A stretch of DNA of 64,000 bases from positions 1,789,102 to 1,853,101 of the forward strand of contig NZ_LT984895.1 in NCBI RefSeq assembly GCF_900258505.1, in the 5' to 3' direction. The notes beneath the pieces are model-generated. The model was given only the letters and a program-made list of their open reading frames with translations. It ran no database searches and was not told the DNA's origin. Positions 50,496 to 59,755 of the stretch are shown here, piece after piece (positions within the stretch are counted from its first letter, which is position 1; each line of letters opens with the position of its first letter). The position numbers and the translations under genes are program-made. Source of the stretch: Brachybacterium timonense (GTDB lineage: Bacteria; Actinomycetota; Actinomycetes; Actinomycetales; Dermabacteraceae).

Positions 50496-52454
50496 TCACC
50501 CTTCCCCGCGCCGCAGGCGCCGGCGTTTTTCCTGCACGGTCGCGAGACGACGCAGGAGATCCTGCTGTTCCTCCTCTGTTTCGGCGCGGCGCAGGCGCTG
50601 GGTGAGCACCGAGTACTCACGGGTGATGGACAGTTCCGTCAGCCGGTCCATGAGTGATGAGCCCAGCCGCGCGAGGTCGTCTTCAGTGCGGGCCGGGAGT
50701 TCCTGGTTCGCGATCTCGACGATGAGCGGACGCACGGTCTCCCCGGCGATCTCGAGGACCTGCTCGAGGTAACGGGCAGGGGCCAGCTGCCCATCGACGG
50801 CGTCGAGCAAGGTGCCGGCGGCCAGCATCACGTCCCACACTCCCTGCAGAGCGGGAACGTGGAAGGAGTCGTCCGGCAGTGCGCCAACCTGTTCGGGGTC
50901 CAGCAAGGTCGGTGCCTGCAGCATGATGGCGAGGGACTGCACCTCGACCTGGCCCACGGGATCACGCGGCCGCACCACGTCGGCGAGCCGCACAGTCGGG
51001 AGGCCTACATCCTGCCCACTGTCCGGTCCGTTGGATTTCTCGTGCTCGTCCCGCAGGACGTGTCGGCCCGTGTCGGCTCCTCCGCGTGCGGCTTCGTGGA
51101 CAGCGCGCAGCACCGTGCGCTCGTCCATGCCGAGCCAGCCAGCCAGGCGACGTGCGTACTCCGGGCGCATTGCTCTGTCTCGGATCCTCGCTACCACGGG
51201 GGCCGCCATGCGCAACGCGGTGACCTGCCCTTCGACCGTGTCGAGGTCCACCTGGTCGATCATGGAGCGGATCGCGAACTCGAACAGCGGCCGCCGCGAC
51301 TGCACCAGCTCCACCACGGCCGCGTCACCGCGGGCCATGCGCAGATCGCAGGGGTCCATGCCGGAGGGCTCGACCGCCACGAAGGTCTGGGCGACGAACC
51401 GCTGATCCTCCTCGAAGGCCCGCAGCGCGGCTTTCTGTCCGGCGGCATCACCGTCGAAGGTGAAGATGACTTCGCCGCTGAGCGATCGTCCGTCGGCGTT
51501 CAGTCGCAGTCCGGCCGACGGGTTCGTGTCTCCCATGACGCGTCGGACGATCTTCACGTGATCGGAGCCGAAAGCCGTGCCACAGGACGCCACAGCCGTC
51601 GTCACACCGGCAAGGTGCGCGGCCATCACATCCGTGTAGCCCTCAACGACGACGACTCGATGCTGGGCTGCGATCTGTTTGCGGGCAAGGTCCAGGCCGT
51701 ACAGCACCTGGGATTTGCGGTAGATCGCGGTCTCCGGGGTGTTGAGATACTTGGGCCCCTGGTCGCTTTCGAGCAGCCGCCGCGCTCCGAAGCCAATGGT
51801 GTTGCCGGTGATGTCGCGGATCGGCCAGACCAGGCGGCCGCGGAAGCGGTCGTAGACGCCGCGCTGCCCTTGGGAGACGAGTCCGCTGGCGGTGAGCTCC
51901 GCCTCGGTGAAGCCGCGTCGACGCAGCACACCGGTGATGTTGTCCCAGCCTTCGGGTGCGAAGCCGACACCGAATTGCTCGGCAGCTCGCTGGTCGAAGC
52001 CGCGTTCAGTGAGGAAGCGTCGGCCGATCTCAGCGGCCTGGGTGCCGAGCTGTTCTCGGTAGTACTCCTCGGCGATGGCATGGGCGTCGAGCAGACGTCG
52101 TCGGGTACCGAAATCGGGTCGGTCACCCCCGCTGCCACGCCCGGTGTCTTCGTAGTGGAGCTCGACGCCGTAGCGGCCGGCGAGCATCTCGACGGCTTCG
52201 ACGAAGCTGAGGTGGTTGATCTTCTGCACGAAGGAGATCACATCCCCACCCTCGCCGCAGCCGAAGCAGTGCCAGTGGCCCAACTGTGGGCGGATATGGA
52301 ACGACGGCGTTTTCTCGTCGTGGAACGGGCACAGTCCCTTCATCGAGCCGATGCCAGCGCTGCGCAGTGTGACGTGTTCGGACACCACTTCGTCTAGGCG
52401 CGCTCGCTCGCGCACGAGATCGACATCGGCACGACGGATCAGTCCTTTCGCCAT
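50496..52454 (-). CDS. dnaG: DNA primase
   Basis: Synthesises RNA primers at the replication fork. The 652-residue product has the N-terminal zinc ribbon CPFHDEKTPSFH...HCFGCGEGGDV (C-x2-H...C-x2-C). The RNA polymerase domain holds FGARRL and the TOPRIM motif VVVVEGYTDVMAAH, followed by FTFDGDAAGQKAALRAF. The C-terminal DnaB-binding helical domain is about 450-652. In place of the short link before FTFDGD there is a loop (NPSAGLRLNADGRSLSG). The start lies one base past the dgt stop. No rpoD is adjacent; the operon is dusB-dgt-dnaG. Confidence 0.96.
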   Translation of the reverse strand: MAKGLIRRADVDLVRERARLDEVVSEHVTLRSAGIGSMKGLCPFHDEKTPSFHIRPQLGHWHCFGCGEGGDVISFVQKINHLSFVEAVEMLAGRYGVELHYEDTGRGSGGDRPDFGTRRRLLDAHAIAEEYYREQLGTQAAEIGRRFLTERGFDQRAAEQFGVGFAPEGWDNITGVLRRRGFTEAELTASGLVSQGQRGVYDRFRGRLVWPIRDITGNTIGFGARRLLESDQGPKYLNTPETAIYRKSQVLYGLDLARKQIAAQHRVVVVEGYTDVMAAHLAGVTTAVASCGTAFGSDHVKIVRRVMGDTNPSAGLRLNADGRSLSGEVIFTFDGDAAGQKAALRAFEEDQRFVAQTFVAVEPSGMDPCDLRMARGDAAVVELVQSRRPLFEFAIRSMIDQVDLDTVEGQVTALRMAAPVVARIRDRAMRPEYARRLAGWLGMDERTVLRAVHEAARGGADTGRHVLRDEHEKSNGPDSGQDVGLPTVRLADVVRPRDPVGQVEVQSLAIMLQAPTLLDPEQVGALPDDSFHVPALQGVWDVMLAAGTLLDAVDGQLAPARYLEQVLEIAGETVRPLIVEIANQELPARTEDDLARLGSSLMDRLTELSITREYSVLTQRLRRAETEEEQQDLLRRLATVQEKRRRLRRGEG

Positions 52455-52455
52455 G

Positions 52456-53787
52456 TCAGAGTTCCGATCCGAGGCCGGGCAGGGGGAGATCGGCGGCAGT
52501 CGCCTGTGCGTCACCGTGTTCGTACAGGTCGGCGTGGAGGCGGCGCGCGGTGACGTCGGTGTAGGAGGCGATCTGGTCGATGATCACGCGACGGCGGGCG
52601 TCGTCATCGGTGGCAGCCTCCCATAGCTCAGCGAAGAGGGGATCCAGGTGGGTTCGCCCCGTGGTCCACAGCCGCCCGTACAGGTCCCGGAGGATTTCCT
52701 CCTGCTGCTCATAGACGGGCTGCTGGTCAGCGGAGCTCATGACGTAGGCGGCGGCAAGACCTTTCAGCACGGCGATCTCCAGCCGCGTGTCGTCGGGCAC
52801 CACGACGTCTCCCCCGTAGCGGGCGAGCGGTCCGTCGCCGTACGCCTCCCGGGTGGCAGCGACGACGCTACGGGTGAAGCGTCCAATGAGCTGGCTGGCC
52901 ATATCCTTCAACGCGGCGGCGCATCGCAGCGAGCCGTCGAAGGTCGTGACCCAGATCGGGAGCGCTTCAAGGCGGGTAAGCGCTTCGTCCAGTGCGGGGA
53001 TGTCATCGTGCGGCGTGTACCAGTCCTGGACCACGTACAGCGCGGCCGCTCGTTCCATGGGATCCGACAGTTTTGCCAGCTCCAGGGCGCCGCCGGTGAC
53101 GGCATCTTCCACGTCGTGCACCGAGTAGGCGATGTCGTCGCAGATGTCCATGACCTGCGCTTCGATGCATTTCTGGCCGACGGGGGCGTTCTGCCGCGCC
53201 CACGTGAACACGTCGAGGTCGTCCTCGTAGGCGCCGAACTTCGGGGAGTCGGGGTTAGGGCCCTGCCCGCGACGCCACGGATACTTGATGGCGGCGTCAA
53301 CCCCGGCGCGGGTGAGGTTCAAGCCGTAGGGGCGCTCGGCGCTGAGGATCTTCGGTTCAAGCCGGGTGAGCAGCCGCAAGGTCTGGGCGTTGCCCTCGAA
53401 TCCACCGAATCCTGCCGCGAGGTCGTTCAGCACTCGCTCACCGTTGTGGCCGAAGGGCGGATGCCCTAAGTCATGGGACAGGCACGCGGCGTCCACGACA
53501 TCGGGGTCGCAGCCGAGTTCGGCGCCGATGTCGCGGCCCACTTGCGCGACTTCGAGGGAGTGAGTGAGTCGGGTGCGGACGAAATCATTCGACCCGGCGC
53601 CGAGCACCTGCGTTTTCGCGCCCAGCCGACGCAGCGCGGAAGAGTGCAGCACACGGGCGCGGTCACGCTGGAACGGCGTGCGGGACTGAGACTTTGGTGG
53701 CTCGTCGGCCCAGCGTTCCACGTCGGCGATTGTGTAGCCGGCCGGCACGGAAGCATGCGTGCCGTCAGCCTGCGGGGTGTACGTCAT
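52456..53787 (-). CDS. dgt: Deoxyguanosinetriphosphate triphosphohydrolase-like protein
   Basis: HD-domain enzyme that splits dNTPs to nucleoside and triphosphate. The 443-residue product has RDRARVLHSSALRRLGAKTQ, the first histidine in RTRLTHSLEVAQVGRDIG, the HD pair in ACLSHDLGHPPFGHNGE, and the later aspartate in ICDDIAYSVHDVEDA, so the metal site is complete. It lies one base from dusB upstream and one base from dnaG downstream, so the three genes are translated as one unit. The dgt-dnaG order is common in actinobacteria and links dNTP level to replication. Confidence 0.94.
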   Translation of the reverse strand: MTYTPQADGTHASVPAGYTIADVERWADEPPKSQSRTPFQRDRARVLHSSALRRLGAKTQVLGAGSNDFVRTRLTHSLEVAQVGRDIGAELGCDPDVVDAACLSHDLGHPPFGHNGERVLNDLAAGFGGFEGNAQTLRLLTRLEPKILSAERPYGLNLTRAGVDAAIKYPWRRGQGPNPDSPKFGAYEDDLDVFTWARQNAPVGQKCIEAQVMDICDDIAYSVHDVEDAVTGGALELAKLSDPMERAAALYVVQDWYTPHDDIPALDEALTRLEALPIWVTTFDGSLRCAAALKDMASQLIGRFTRSVVAATREAYGDGPLARYGGDVVVPDDTRLEIAVLKGLAAAYVMSSADQQPVYEQQEEILRDLYGRLWTTGRTHLDPLFAELWEAATDDDARRRVIIDQIASYTDVTARRLHADLYEHGDAQATAADLPLPGLGSEL

Positions 53788-53788
53788 C

Positions 53789-54985
53789 TCAGCCTCCCGA
53801 GGTGTCCAGCTCGGCTTCGTGGAGTCGCTGGCTGTGTTCGGGGCTCAGCTCCCGCGAGTCCATCCAGCCTTCGGGCACGATCGCGCGTTTGGGCCGACCG
53901 GCGCGGCCACGCGGTCCTTCGACGTCACCGCCGGGGTACGGCACGCTGTGATCGAGCTCGGCGAGCTTCTCATCGAGATCCGCGATCGATTCCATGGTGG
54001 CTAGCCGGTGCCGCATCCGCCCGCCGACGGGGTAGCCCTTGAAATACCAGGCCACGTGCTTGCGTAGGTCACGCAGGCCACGCCCTTCGTCCTCGAAGAA
54101 CTCTACGAGCAGTTCCGCGTGTCGGCGCACGACCCGACACACCTCCCCCAGACTCGGCTGCACCCGTTCGTCGCTGCCAGCGAAGGCCGCGGCGAGATCC
54201 GCAAACAGCCAGGGCCTTCCCTGGCAGCCACGTCCGACAACGACCCCGTCGGCCCCGGTGCGATCCATCATCGCCAACGCGTCCTCGGCGCTCCAGATGT
54301 CGCCGTTGCCTAGCACCGGGATGTCGGTGACGAGCTGCTTGAGGTCGGCGATCGCCTCCCAGTGGGCTTCGCCGGAGTAGTGCTGCTCCACGGTGCGTCC
54401 ATGCAGAGCGATGGCGGCGACCCCCACCTCCTGAGCAATCAGTCCCGCATCACGGTAGGTGAGGTGATCCGCGTCGATGCCCATGCGGGTCTTCACGGTC
54501 ACCGGCACCTCCCCGGCGGCATCGACTGCGGCGCGCACGATGCGGGTGAACAGCTCGCTCTTCCATGGCAGCACCCCTCCGCCACCGCGGCGGGTGACCT
54601 TCGGCACGGGGCAGCCGAAGTTGAGATCAATGTGGTCGGCTCGATCACGCTCAACCAGCATCTCGACCGCACGCCGCACGGTGACGGGGTCCACGCCGTA
54701 CAACTGCACGGAACGGGGCCGCTCCCGCTCCCCCATCGTGACCAATCGCCAGGACTCTCGGTGTTCCTCCACGAGCGCCCGGGAGGTCACCATCTCTGAC
54801 ACGTACAGGCCGCCATCATCGGCGCTGTGGCGGGCACCGAACTCACGGCACAGCAGTCGGAACGCCATGTTGGTAATCCCAGCCATGGGGGCGAGCACCA
54901 CCGGTGTGTCCACCGTGTGCGGGCCGATCGTGAGAGGCCGACGAGTGGCGGGGGCGTCGGCAACGGGGGTCTGAAGCGCAGTCAT
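53789..54985 (-). CDS. dusB: tRNA-dihydrouridine synthase
   Basis: FMN enzyme that reduces uridines in the D-loop of tRNA. The 398-residue product has LAPMAGITNMAFRLLCREFG, the catalytic cysteine in LNFGCPVPKVTRRGGGG, the substrate motif VTVKTRMGID, IALHGRTVEQHYSG and the phosphate-binding IPVLGNGDIWSAEDA and GADGVVVGRGCQGRPWLF. A C-terminal extension of about 35 residues is basic and then acidic (PGGDVEGPRGRAGRPKR). The ATG at 54985 begins MTALQTPVADAP; an upstream frame to 55093 has no support. It heads the dusB-dgt-dnaG operon. Confidence 0.93.
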   Translation of the reverse strand: MTALQTPVADAPATRRPLTIGPHTVDTPVVLAPMAGITNMAFRLLCREFGARHSADDGGLYVSEMVTSRALVEEHRESWRLVTMGERERPRSVQLYGVDPVTVRRAVEMLVERDRADHIDLNFGCPVPKVTRRGGGGVLPWKSELFTRIVRAAVDAAGEVPVTVKTRMGIDADHLTYRDAGLIAQEVGVAAIALHGRTVEQHYSGEAHWEAIADLKQLVTDIPVLGNGDIWSAEDALAMMDRTGADGVVVGRGCQGRPWLFADLAAAFAGSDERVQPSLGEVCRVVRRHAELLVEFFEDEGRGLRDLRKHVAWYFKGYPVGGRMRHRLATMESIADLDEKLAELDHSVPYPGGDVEGPRGRAGRPKRAIVPEGWMDSRELSPEHSQRLHEAELDTSGG

Positions 54986-55151
54986 CCCCGCGATTGTCCC
55001 ACCCCGGCGTGGATCCCGCCGGACCTGTGGAACCGGCCGGTGGAAACCCCTGCGATCGGGAGGGCCCAGCCAGAGGTCGGCAACAGCTGGCACACTGGCA
55101 GGTGATCACCGTCTGCCCCGGCATCGCACCGGTCAGCCTCAGGAGGCTTCC

Positions 55152-56222
55152 ATGTCCGACCCCGTCCGCACCGCTCCACCGCGCATCGGTTTCCTCGCCC
55201 AGGTCGAGCACACCGGGGTGGAGCAGCTGAGCGGAGGCGTGACCAGCCGCGGCCTTGAAGAGGGCGCTGCACTGTTCCGTCGGGCAGAGGAGCTCGGGTA
55301 CGACGTCGGCTACATCCGCGTGCGCCATCTGCAGGACGCCGTCTCATCGCCGCTGCTGTACCTGGCGGCGCTTGGCCAGCATGTGCGTCGGATCCAGCTG
55401 GGCACCGCGGTAATCCCGCTGCGTTTCGAGAATCCCGGTCGCCTTGCCGAGGATCTGGCCACCGCAGATCTGCTGCTCGGTGGGCGCCTGCGCGCCGGCC
55501 TCAGCTCCGGCTACTCCGCGCATGACGCCATGTATGTGCGCGCTTTCGGTGAGTCGAACGGCGATGTGCGCGATCACGTGGATCGGGTGCTCGCGGACCT
55601 TCTGAGCTTCCTTGATGGCACCGTGGTCTCGCATGCCGATGCCCATATTGAAGGTGTCGCCCCGGGAACGCCGCTGACGGTGCAGCCGCAGGTTCCCGGT
55701 CTGCGTTCCCGCCTCGCGTACGGTGCGGCCACTGTCGAGCGCGCTGAGAAAGTCGGTGAGCAGGGCTTGAGTCTGCAACTTGCCACGCTCGCGCCTGATG
55801 ACGGCTCGGGCCGGTCTTTTGAGGTCCTGCAGCGTGAGGTGATCGATGCCTACCGTGCCGCGAGCGAGAGCGCGGGTCACGGCCCCGGATATGTCTCGGT
55901 CAGCCGGCAGATGGTGCCGGTGGCCCATGAGGAGGACCTCGAACAATTCGTCTCACTGATCCCGCGTGAGCGCACGGCTGCAGCGGGCTCCACGAAGGAG
56001 CATCGCGGCCAGGAGATCGGCGGTCGCGACGCCGTCTTTAGCGAGGTCGTCATCGACTCCCCCGGTGTCGTCGCCCAGGCGCTCGTCGCCGACGCTGCCG
56101 TCCAGGCGGCCGACGAGATCGTGCTCACTCTGCCATTCGGCGCCACGGCGGAGCAGGAGCTCGAGGTGCTGTCTGTGTTCGGCGATCAGGTGCTGCCCCA
56201 TCTGGTGACGGCGCTCGTCTGA
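55152..56222 (+). CDS. Luciferase-like flavin-dependent oxidoreductase
   Basis: A 356-residue (beta/alpha)8 barrel protein of the bacterial luciferase superfamily. Signs are RRAEELGYDVGYIRVRHLQD, the HVRRIQLGTAVIPLRFENPG strand, RLAEDLATADLLLGGRLRAG and a late loop before YVSVSRQMVPV. It best fits the FMN-dependent CE1758-type group by length and start, but I am not sure. There is no flavin reductase gene beside it, so reduced flavin must come from elsewhere. AGGAGG precedes the ATG at 55152. It is divergent from dusB and converges on glyS. The substrate is unknown. Confidence 0.85.
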   Translation: MSDPVRTAPPRIGFLAQVEHTGVEQLSGGVTSRGLEEGAALFRRAEELGYDVGYIRVRHLQDAVSSPLLYLAALGQHVRRIQLGTAVIPLRFENPGRLAEDLATADLLLGGRLRAGLSSGYSAHDAMYVRAFGESNGDVRDHVDRVLADLLSFLDGTVVSHADAHIEGVAPGTPLTVQPQVPGLRSRLAYGAATVERAEKVGEQGLSLQLATLAPDDGSGRSFEVLQREVIDAYRAASESAGHGPGYVSVSRQMVPVAHEEDLEQFVSLIPRERTAAAGSTKEHRGQEIGGRDAVFSEVVIDSPGVVAQALVADAAVQAADEIVLTLPFGATAEQELEVLSVFGDQVLPHLVTALV

Positions 56223-56235
56223 GCCGGCGGCATCC

Positions 56236-57627
56236 TCAGGCTCCGATCAGCCGCTCCGCGAGATAGCGCTCAACCTGGTCGAGCGCCACGCGCTCCTGCG
56301 CCATGCTGTCGCGCTCACGCACGGTCACAGCCTGGTCGTCGGCCGTCTCGAAGTCGATCGTGATGCAGAACGGCGTGCCGATCTCATCCTGGCGGCGGTA
56401 GCGACGGCCAATCGCCTGCGACACGTCCATCTCGACATTCCAGTGCGCGCGAAGCGACGCGGCGAGGTCGCGGGCGCGGGGCACGAGGTCCTCGCTCTTG
56501 GACAGCGGCAGAACAGCAACCTTCACCGGGGCCAGACGTGGATCGAGCTTCAGAACGGTGCGCACATCCACGCCGCCCTTGGTGTTCGGCGCCTCGTCCT
56601 CAGCGTAGGCATCCACCAGGAAGGCCATGAGAGCACGGGTCAGACCGAATGACGGCTCGATCACATACGGCGTGTACCGTTCGCCGGCGGCCTGGTCGAA
56701 GTACTGCATCTTCGTGCCGGAGGCTTCGGTGTGGCTGCCCAGGTCGAAGTCGGTGCGGTTGGCCACACCCATCAGTTCACCCCACTCGCTGCCCTGGAAG
56801 CCGAAACGGTATTCGAGGTCGATCGTGGCGTCGGAGTAGTGGGCACGTTCGCCGTCGGGCACGTCGAAGCGGCGCATGTTCTCCGGGTTGATCCCGAGAT
56901 CCACGAACCAGTTCCAGCAGGCCTCAACCCATTCGTCGAAGCACCTGCCGGCATCCTCGGGACGGGTGAAGTACTCAATCTCCATCTGCTCGAACTCGCG
57001 GGTGCGGAAGATGAAGTTGCCGGGTGTGATCTCGTTACGGAAGGCCTTGCCCACCTGCCCGATACCGAACGGGGGTTTCATGCGCGCGGCGGTCACGACG
57101 TTGAGGAAGTTCACGAAGATGCCCTGTGCCGTTTCAGGCCGCAGGTAGTGCAGGCCGGAGCCATCATCGACGGCACCAAGGTTGGTCTTCATGAGGCCGG
57201 AGAACTGCTGCGGATCGGTGTACTGACCCCGGGTTCCGCACTGCGGGCAGGGCACCTCCGCAAGCCCACCTTCTGGAGCGCGACCCTTGCGCTCGGTGAA
57301 CCCTTCGATGAGGTGGTCCTCGCGGAAGCGGCTATGGCAGGAGCGGCATTCCACGAGCGGGTCCGTGAAGGTCGCAACGTGGCCGGAGGCTTCCCACACC
57401 TTCGCCGGCAGGATGATGGAGGAGTCCAGGCCCACCATGTCCTCACGTGCGGTGACGAAGGTGCGCCACCACTGCCGCTTGATGTTCTCCTTGAGCTCAA
57501 CGCCCAGCGGCCCGTAGTCCCAGGCCGACCGTGTACCGCCGTAGATCTCACCGGCCGGGAACACGAATCCGCGCTTCTTGGCGAGCGCAATGACGTTGTC
57601 CAGCGTGCTGGCGGGGGCCTTGGCCAC
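56236..57627 (-). CDS. glyS: Glycyl-tRNA synthetase, dimeric class II type
   Basis: Charges tRNA-Gly. The 463-residue product is the single-chain (eukaryote-like) form, not the alpha2beta2 form. It has [20 protein letters not shown], motif 2 as [20 protein letters not shown], motif 3 as [18 protein letters not shown], and the anticodon domain with [14 protein letters not shown] small zinc-like insert carries CRSCHSRF and CPQCG. The GTG at 57627 has AGGAG upstream; it is preferred to longer frames. It is divergent from the zinc uptake genes, and their regulatory sites lie in the 140-base gap. Confidence 0.95.
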   Translation of the reverse strand: MAKAPASTLDNVIALAKKRGFVFPAGEIYGGTRSAWDYGPLGVELKENIKRQWWRTFVTAREDMVGLDSSIILPAKVWEASGHVATFTDPLVECRSCHSRFREDHLIEGFTERKGRAPEGGLAEVPCPQCGTRGQYTDPQQFSGLMKTNLGAVDDGSGLHYLRPETAQGIFVNFLNVVTAARMKPPFGIGQVGKAFRNEITPGNFIFRTREFEQMEIEYFTRPEDAGRCFDEWVEACWNWFVDLGINPENMRRFDVPDGERAHYSDATIDLEYRFGFQGSEWGELMGVANRTDFDLGSHTEASGTKMQYFDQAAGERYTPYVIEPSFGLTRALMAFLVDAYAEDEAPNTKGGVDVRTVLKLDPRLAPVKVAVLPLSKSEDLVPRARDLAASLRAHWNVEMDVSQAIGRRYRRQDEIGTPFCITIDFETADDQAVTVRERDSMAQERVALDQVERYLAERLIGA

Positions 57628-57692
57628 GGTGTTTCTCCTGTCGACGGGCCGATCTCGATCCGCCTCAGCATATCCGCCCACTGAAACCCGCG

Positions 57693-57732
57693 TGAGAACA
57701 ACCACGACCCGGTCATGAGAACAATTGTGGTT
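57693..57732. promoter_or_regulatory. Candidate zinc-regulated operator between glyS and znuA
   Basis: TGAGAACAA occurs twice, at 57693-57701 and 57716-57724, 23 bases (about two helix turns) apart. AACCAC (57700-57705) and GTGGTT (57727-57732) form an inverted repeat around the second copy, and ACAATTGT in it is a perfect palindrome. The second copy matches about 9 of 15 positions of the actinobacterial Zur box (TGAAAATGATTTTCA), so it may bind the Zur protein encoded in the operon. Confidence 0.4.
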
Positions 57733-57767
57733 TGCATGCAGCTCTCGAGGTAGCGAGAATCATCGTC

Positions 57768-58997
57768 ATGACTACAGCTCGTTCGTCTCATCGCGCTCGT
57801 GCGCTGTCCGCGGCCGCATCCCGTCCGCGTCCCTCACGCCGTTCGGTCCTGGGGGCCGCATCCTTCGGCTCGCTCGGCCTGGCGCTCGCGGCATGCGGAT
57901 CCTCGGGCGGCGGCAGTGACGCCGATGGCGGCAAGCCCCGTGTGACCACGAGCTGTTACCCGATGGACTTCCTGGTGCAGCGCGTCGGTGGTGAGCACGT
58001 GGAGATCACGTCGCTCGCGAAGCCGGGCGTGGATCCCCACGGCCTCGAACTCTCGGTGCGAGAGGTCGCGGAGCTCGAGAAGTCCGACCTGATCCTGCAG
58101 ATCCTGGGCTACCAGAACGCTCTTGACGATGCGATCTCGTCCCGGGGCCTGGAGAAGGCGGCGCTGGACGTCTCCACCGTAGTGGAACTGCTGCCGAACA
58201 CCGGCGCCGATCATGACCACACCCATGACGGCGAATCATCGGATGATGGCGGAGAACACGACGAGCACGAGGGTCACGATCATGAGGGCCACGACCACGG
58301 CGATCACGACGAGCACGATCACGAGGGCCACGACCACGGCGATCACGACGAGCACGATCACGAGGACCACGATGATCACGCCCACGATGAGCATGATCAC
58401 GGCGCGTCCGATAGCGGCGGCGATGATCACGAGGGCCACGACCACGACGGCCATGACCACGAGGGTCACGACCACGATCACGGCGCCTTCGACCCGCACA
58501 TGTGGCACGATCCCGAGCTCATGGCACAGGTGGGCGAGGCGATCGCCGAGCGCCTGGGCACGCTCGTCCCCGAGCAGAAGCAGACCTTCACCGATGCCGC
58601 GAAGACGTTGCGCACCGAGCTCGAGGAACTGGATGCGGAGCTGAAGTCCGCCTTCGACGGCGCCTCCGGCTCGAAGACCTTCGTCACCAGTCACACGGCC
58701 TTTGCCTACCTGGCACATCGCTACAGCCTGCACCAGGTCGGCATTTCCGGGGTCGACCCGGAGACGGAGCCGTCACCCGCCCGTCTGCTCGAGGTCGAGA
58801 AGACTGTGAAGGATGAAGGCGTCAGCACGATCTTCTTCGAGACCACGGCATCACCCAAGGTCGCGGAGTCGCTCGCTGAGAATCTCGGCGTGACAGCGGA
58901 AGAACTCGACAACCTCGAGACGCAGCTGTCGCCCGATGCCGACTACCCTGCCGTCATGCGCCAAAACTGCGAGAAGCTCGTCGCGAGCTTCGGGTGA
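57768..58997 (+). CDS. znuA: Zinc ABC transporter substrate-binding lipoprotein with long His/Asp-rich insert
   Basis: Captures zinc outside the cell and hands it to ZnuB. The 409-residue product has a signal with RPSRRSVLGAASFGSLGLAL and lipobox ALAAC, so it is lipid-anchored. The first lobe has the metal histidine in KPGVDPHGLELSV. A His/Asp/Glu-rich insert covers about residues 148-243 and is much longer than usual; it ends in the second ligand segment FDPHMWHDPELM. The third ligand is in VTSHTAFAYLAHRY, the fourth region in FFETTASPKVAES. ATG 57768 is used; a TTG at 57732 is an alternative. The gene overlaps znuC by four bases. Confidence 0.94.
   Translation: MTTARSSHRARALSAAASRPRPSRRSVLGAASFGSLGLALAACGSSGGGSDADGGKPRVTTSCYPMDFLVQRVGGEHVEITSLAKPGVDPHGLELSVREVAELEKSDLILQILGYQNALDDAISSRGLEKAALDVSTVVELLPNTGADHDHTHDGESSDDGGEHDEHEGHDHEGHDHGDHDEHDHEGHDHGDHDEHDHEDHDDHAHDEHDHGASDSGGDDHEGHDHDGHDHEGHDHDHGAFDPHMWHDPELMAQVGEAIAERLGTLVPEQKQTFTDAAKTLRTELEELDAELKSAFDGASGSKTFVTSHTAFAYLAHRYSLHQVGISGVDPETEPSPARLLEVEKTVKDEGVSTIFFETTASPKVAESLAENLGVTAEELDNLETQLSPDADYPAVMRQNCEKLVASFG
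58284..58361 (+). repeat. Perfect tandem duplication of 39 bases inside znuA
   Basis: Copies at 58284-58322 and 58323-58361 are identical and encode 13 residues each, of the type EGHDHGDHDEHDH. The flanking sequence (58200-58500) is made of degenerate versions of the same CACGA/GATCAC units. The number of copies may vary between strains. Confidence 0.9.
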
Positions 58998-59755
58998 CAC
59001 GATCCGACGGTCCCGTCGTCGACCTTGAGCAGGTGCGGGTATCCCTCGGGGGAACCCGCATCCTGCACGGGATCGACCTGTCCGTCGCGCCCGGAGAGCT
59101 TCTCGCGCTGCTCGGCGCGAACGGCTCCGGCAAGTCGACGCTGCTGAAGACGATCGCCGGGGTCACCCCCGTCGAATCAGGCACAGCGCGTATGTTCGGG
59201 CAGGACGTGCGCCGTTCCCGCGCCCATGCACGCCTGGGCTATGTTCCGCAGGACCACCCCGAGGCAGGCTCAATCCCGACAACGGCACGAGAAACCGTCG
59301 CCGCCGGACTGCTGGGCCCCGGCTCCTGGTTCCTGCGCCCCCGTGATACCCGGGTCACGGACGCCCTCGAAGCCGTCCACATGCTCGATCTCGCATCCCG
59401 GCCCATCACCAAGATGTCGGGCGGCCAGCGTCGGCGCGTCATGATCGCCCGCGCTCTGGTGCGCAACCCTGAGCTGCTCATCCTGGATGAGCCGTTCTCC
59501 GGTATTGACCTCGACACGCAAGTCTCCATCGCGCAGCTGTTTAGAGACCTGTGGCTCAAGGGCACGACGATCATCGTCGTGCTGCACGAGCTGGGGCCGC
59601 TGGAAGCCGACATCACGCGCGCTGCTGTACTGGACCACGGCCGCCTGGTGCACGACGGGGATCCGGCGGATCGTCCGTTGCTGGACCCGGGCCATGACCA
59701 CGGGCCCGCCACCCCGATCGACGACTGCATCGGCCAGGAGATCCACCCCGCATGA
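58994..59755 (+). CDS. znuC: Zinc ABC transporter ATP-binding protein
   Basis: The 253-residue ATPase that drives zinc import. It has Walker A GANGSGKSTLLK, the Q-loop in GYVPQDHPEAG, the signature MSGGQRRRVMIARAL, Walker B LLILDEPFSGID and the H-loop VVLHELGPLE. The GTG at 58994 overlaps the znuA stop (GTGA), and the stop overlaps the znuB start. The C-terminal region ends in a His-rich stretch (DPGHDHGPATP), as seen in zinc-type ATPases. Length is normal. Confidence 0.94.
   Translation: MTRSDGPVVDLEQVRVSLGGTRILHGIDLSVAPGELLALLGANGSGKSTLLKTIAGVTPVESGTARMFGQDVRRSRAHARLGYVPQDHPEAGSIPTTARETVAAGLLGPGSWFLRPRDTRVTDALEAVHMLDLASRPITKMSGGQRRRVMIARALVRNPELLILDEPFSGIDLDTQVSIAQLFRDLWLKGTTIIVVLHELGPLEADITRAAVLDHGRLVHDGDPADRPLLDPGHDHGPATPIDDCIGQEIHPA

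Noticed and set aside
58200-58500. Regular short repeats resembling a repeat array
   Set aside because: They lie in frame inside znuA and encode a His/Asp-rich insert; there are no spacers, so it is not a CRISPR array.
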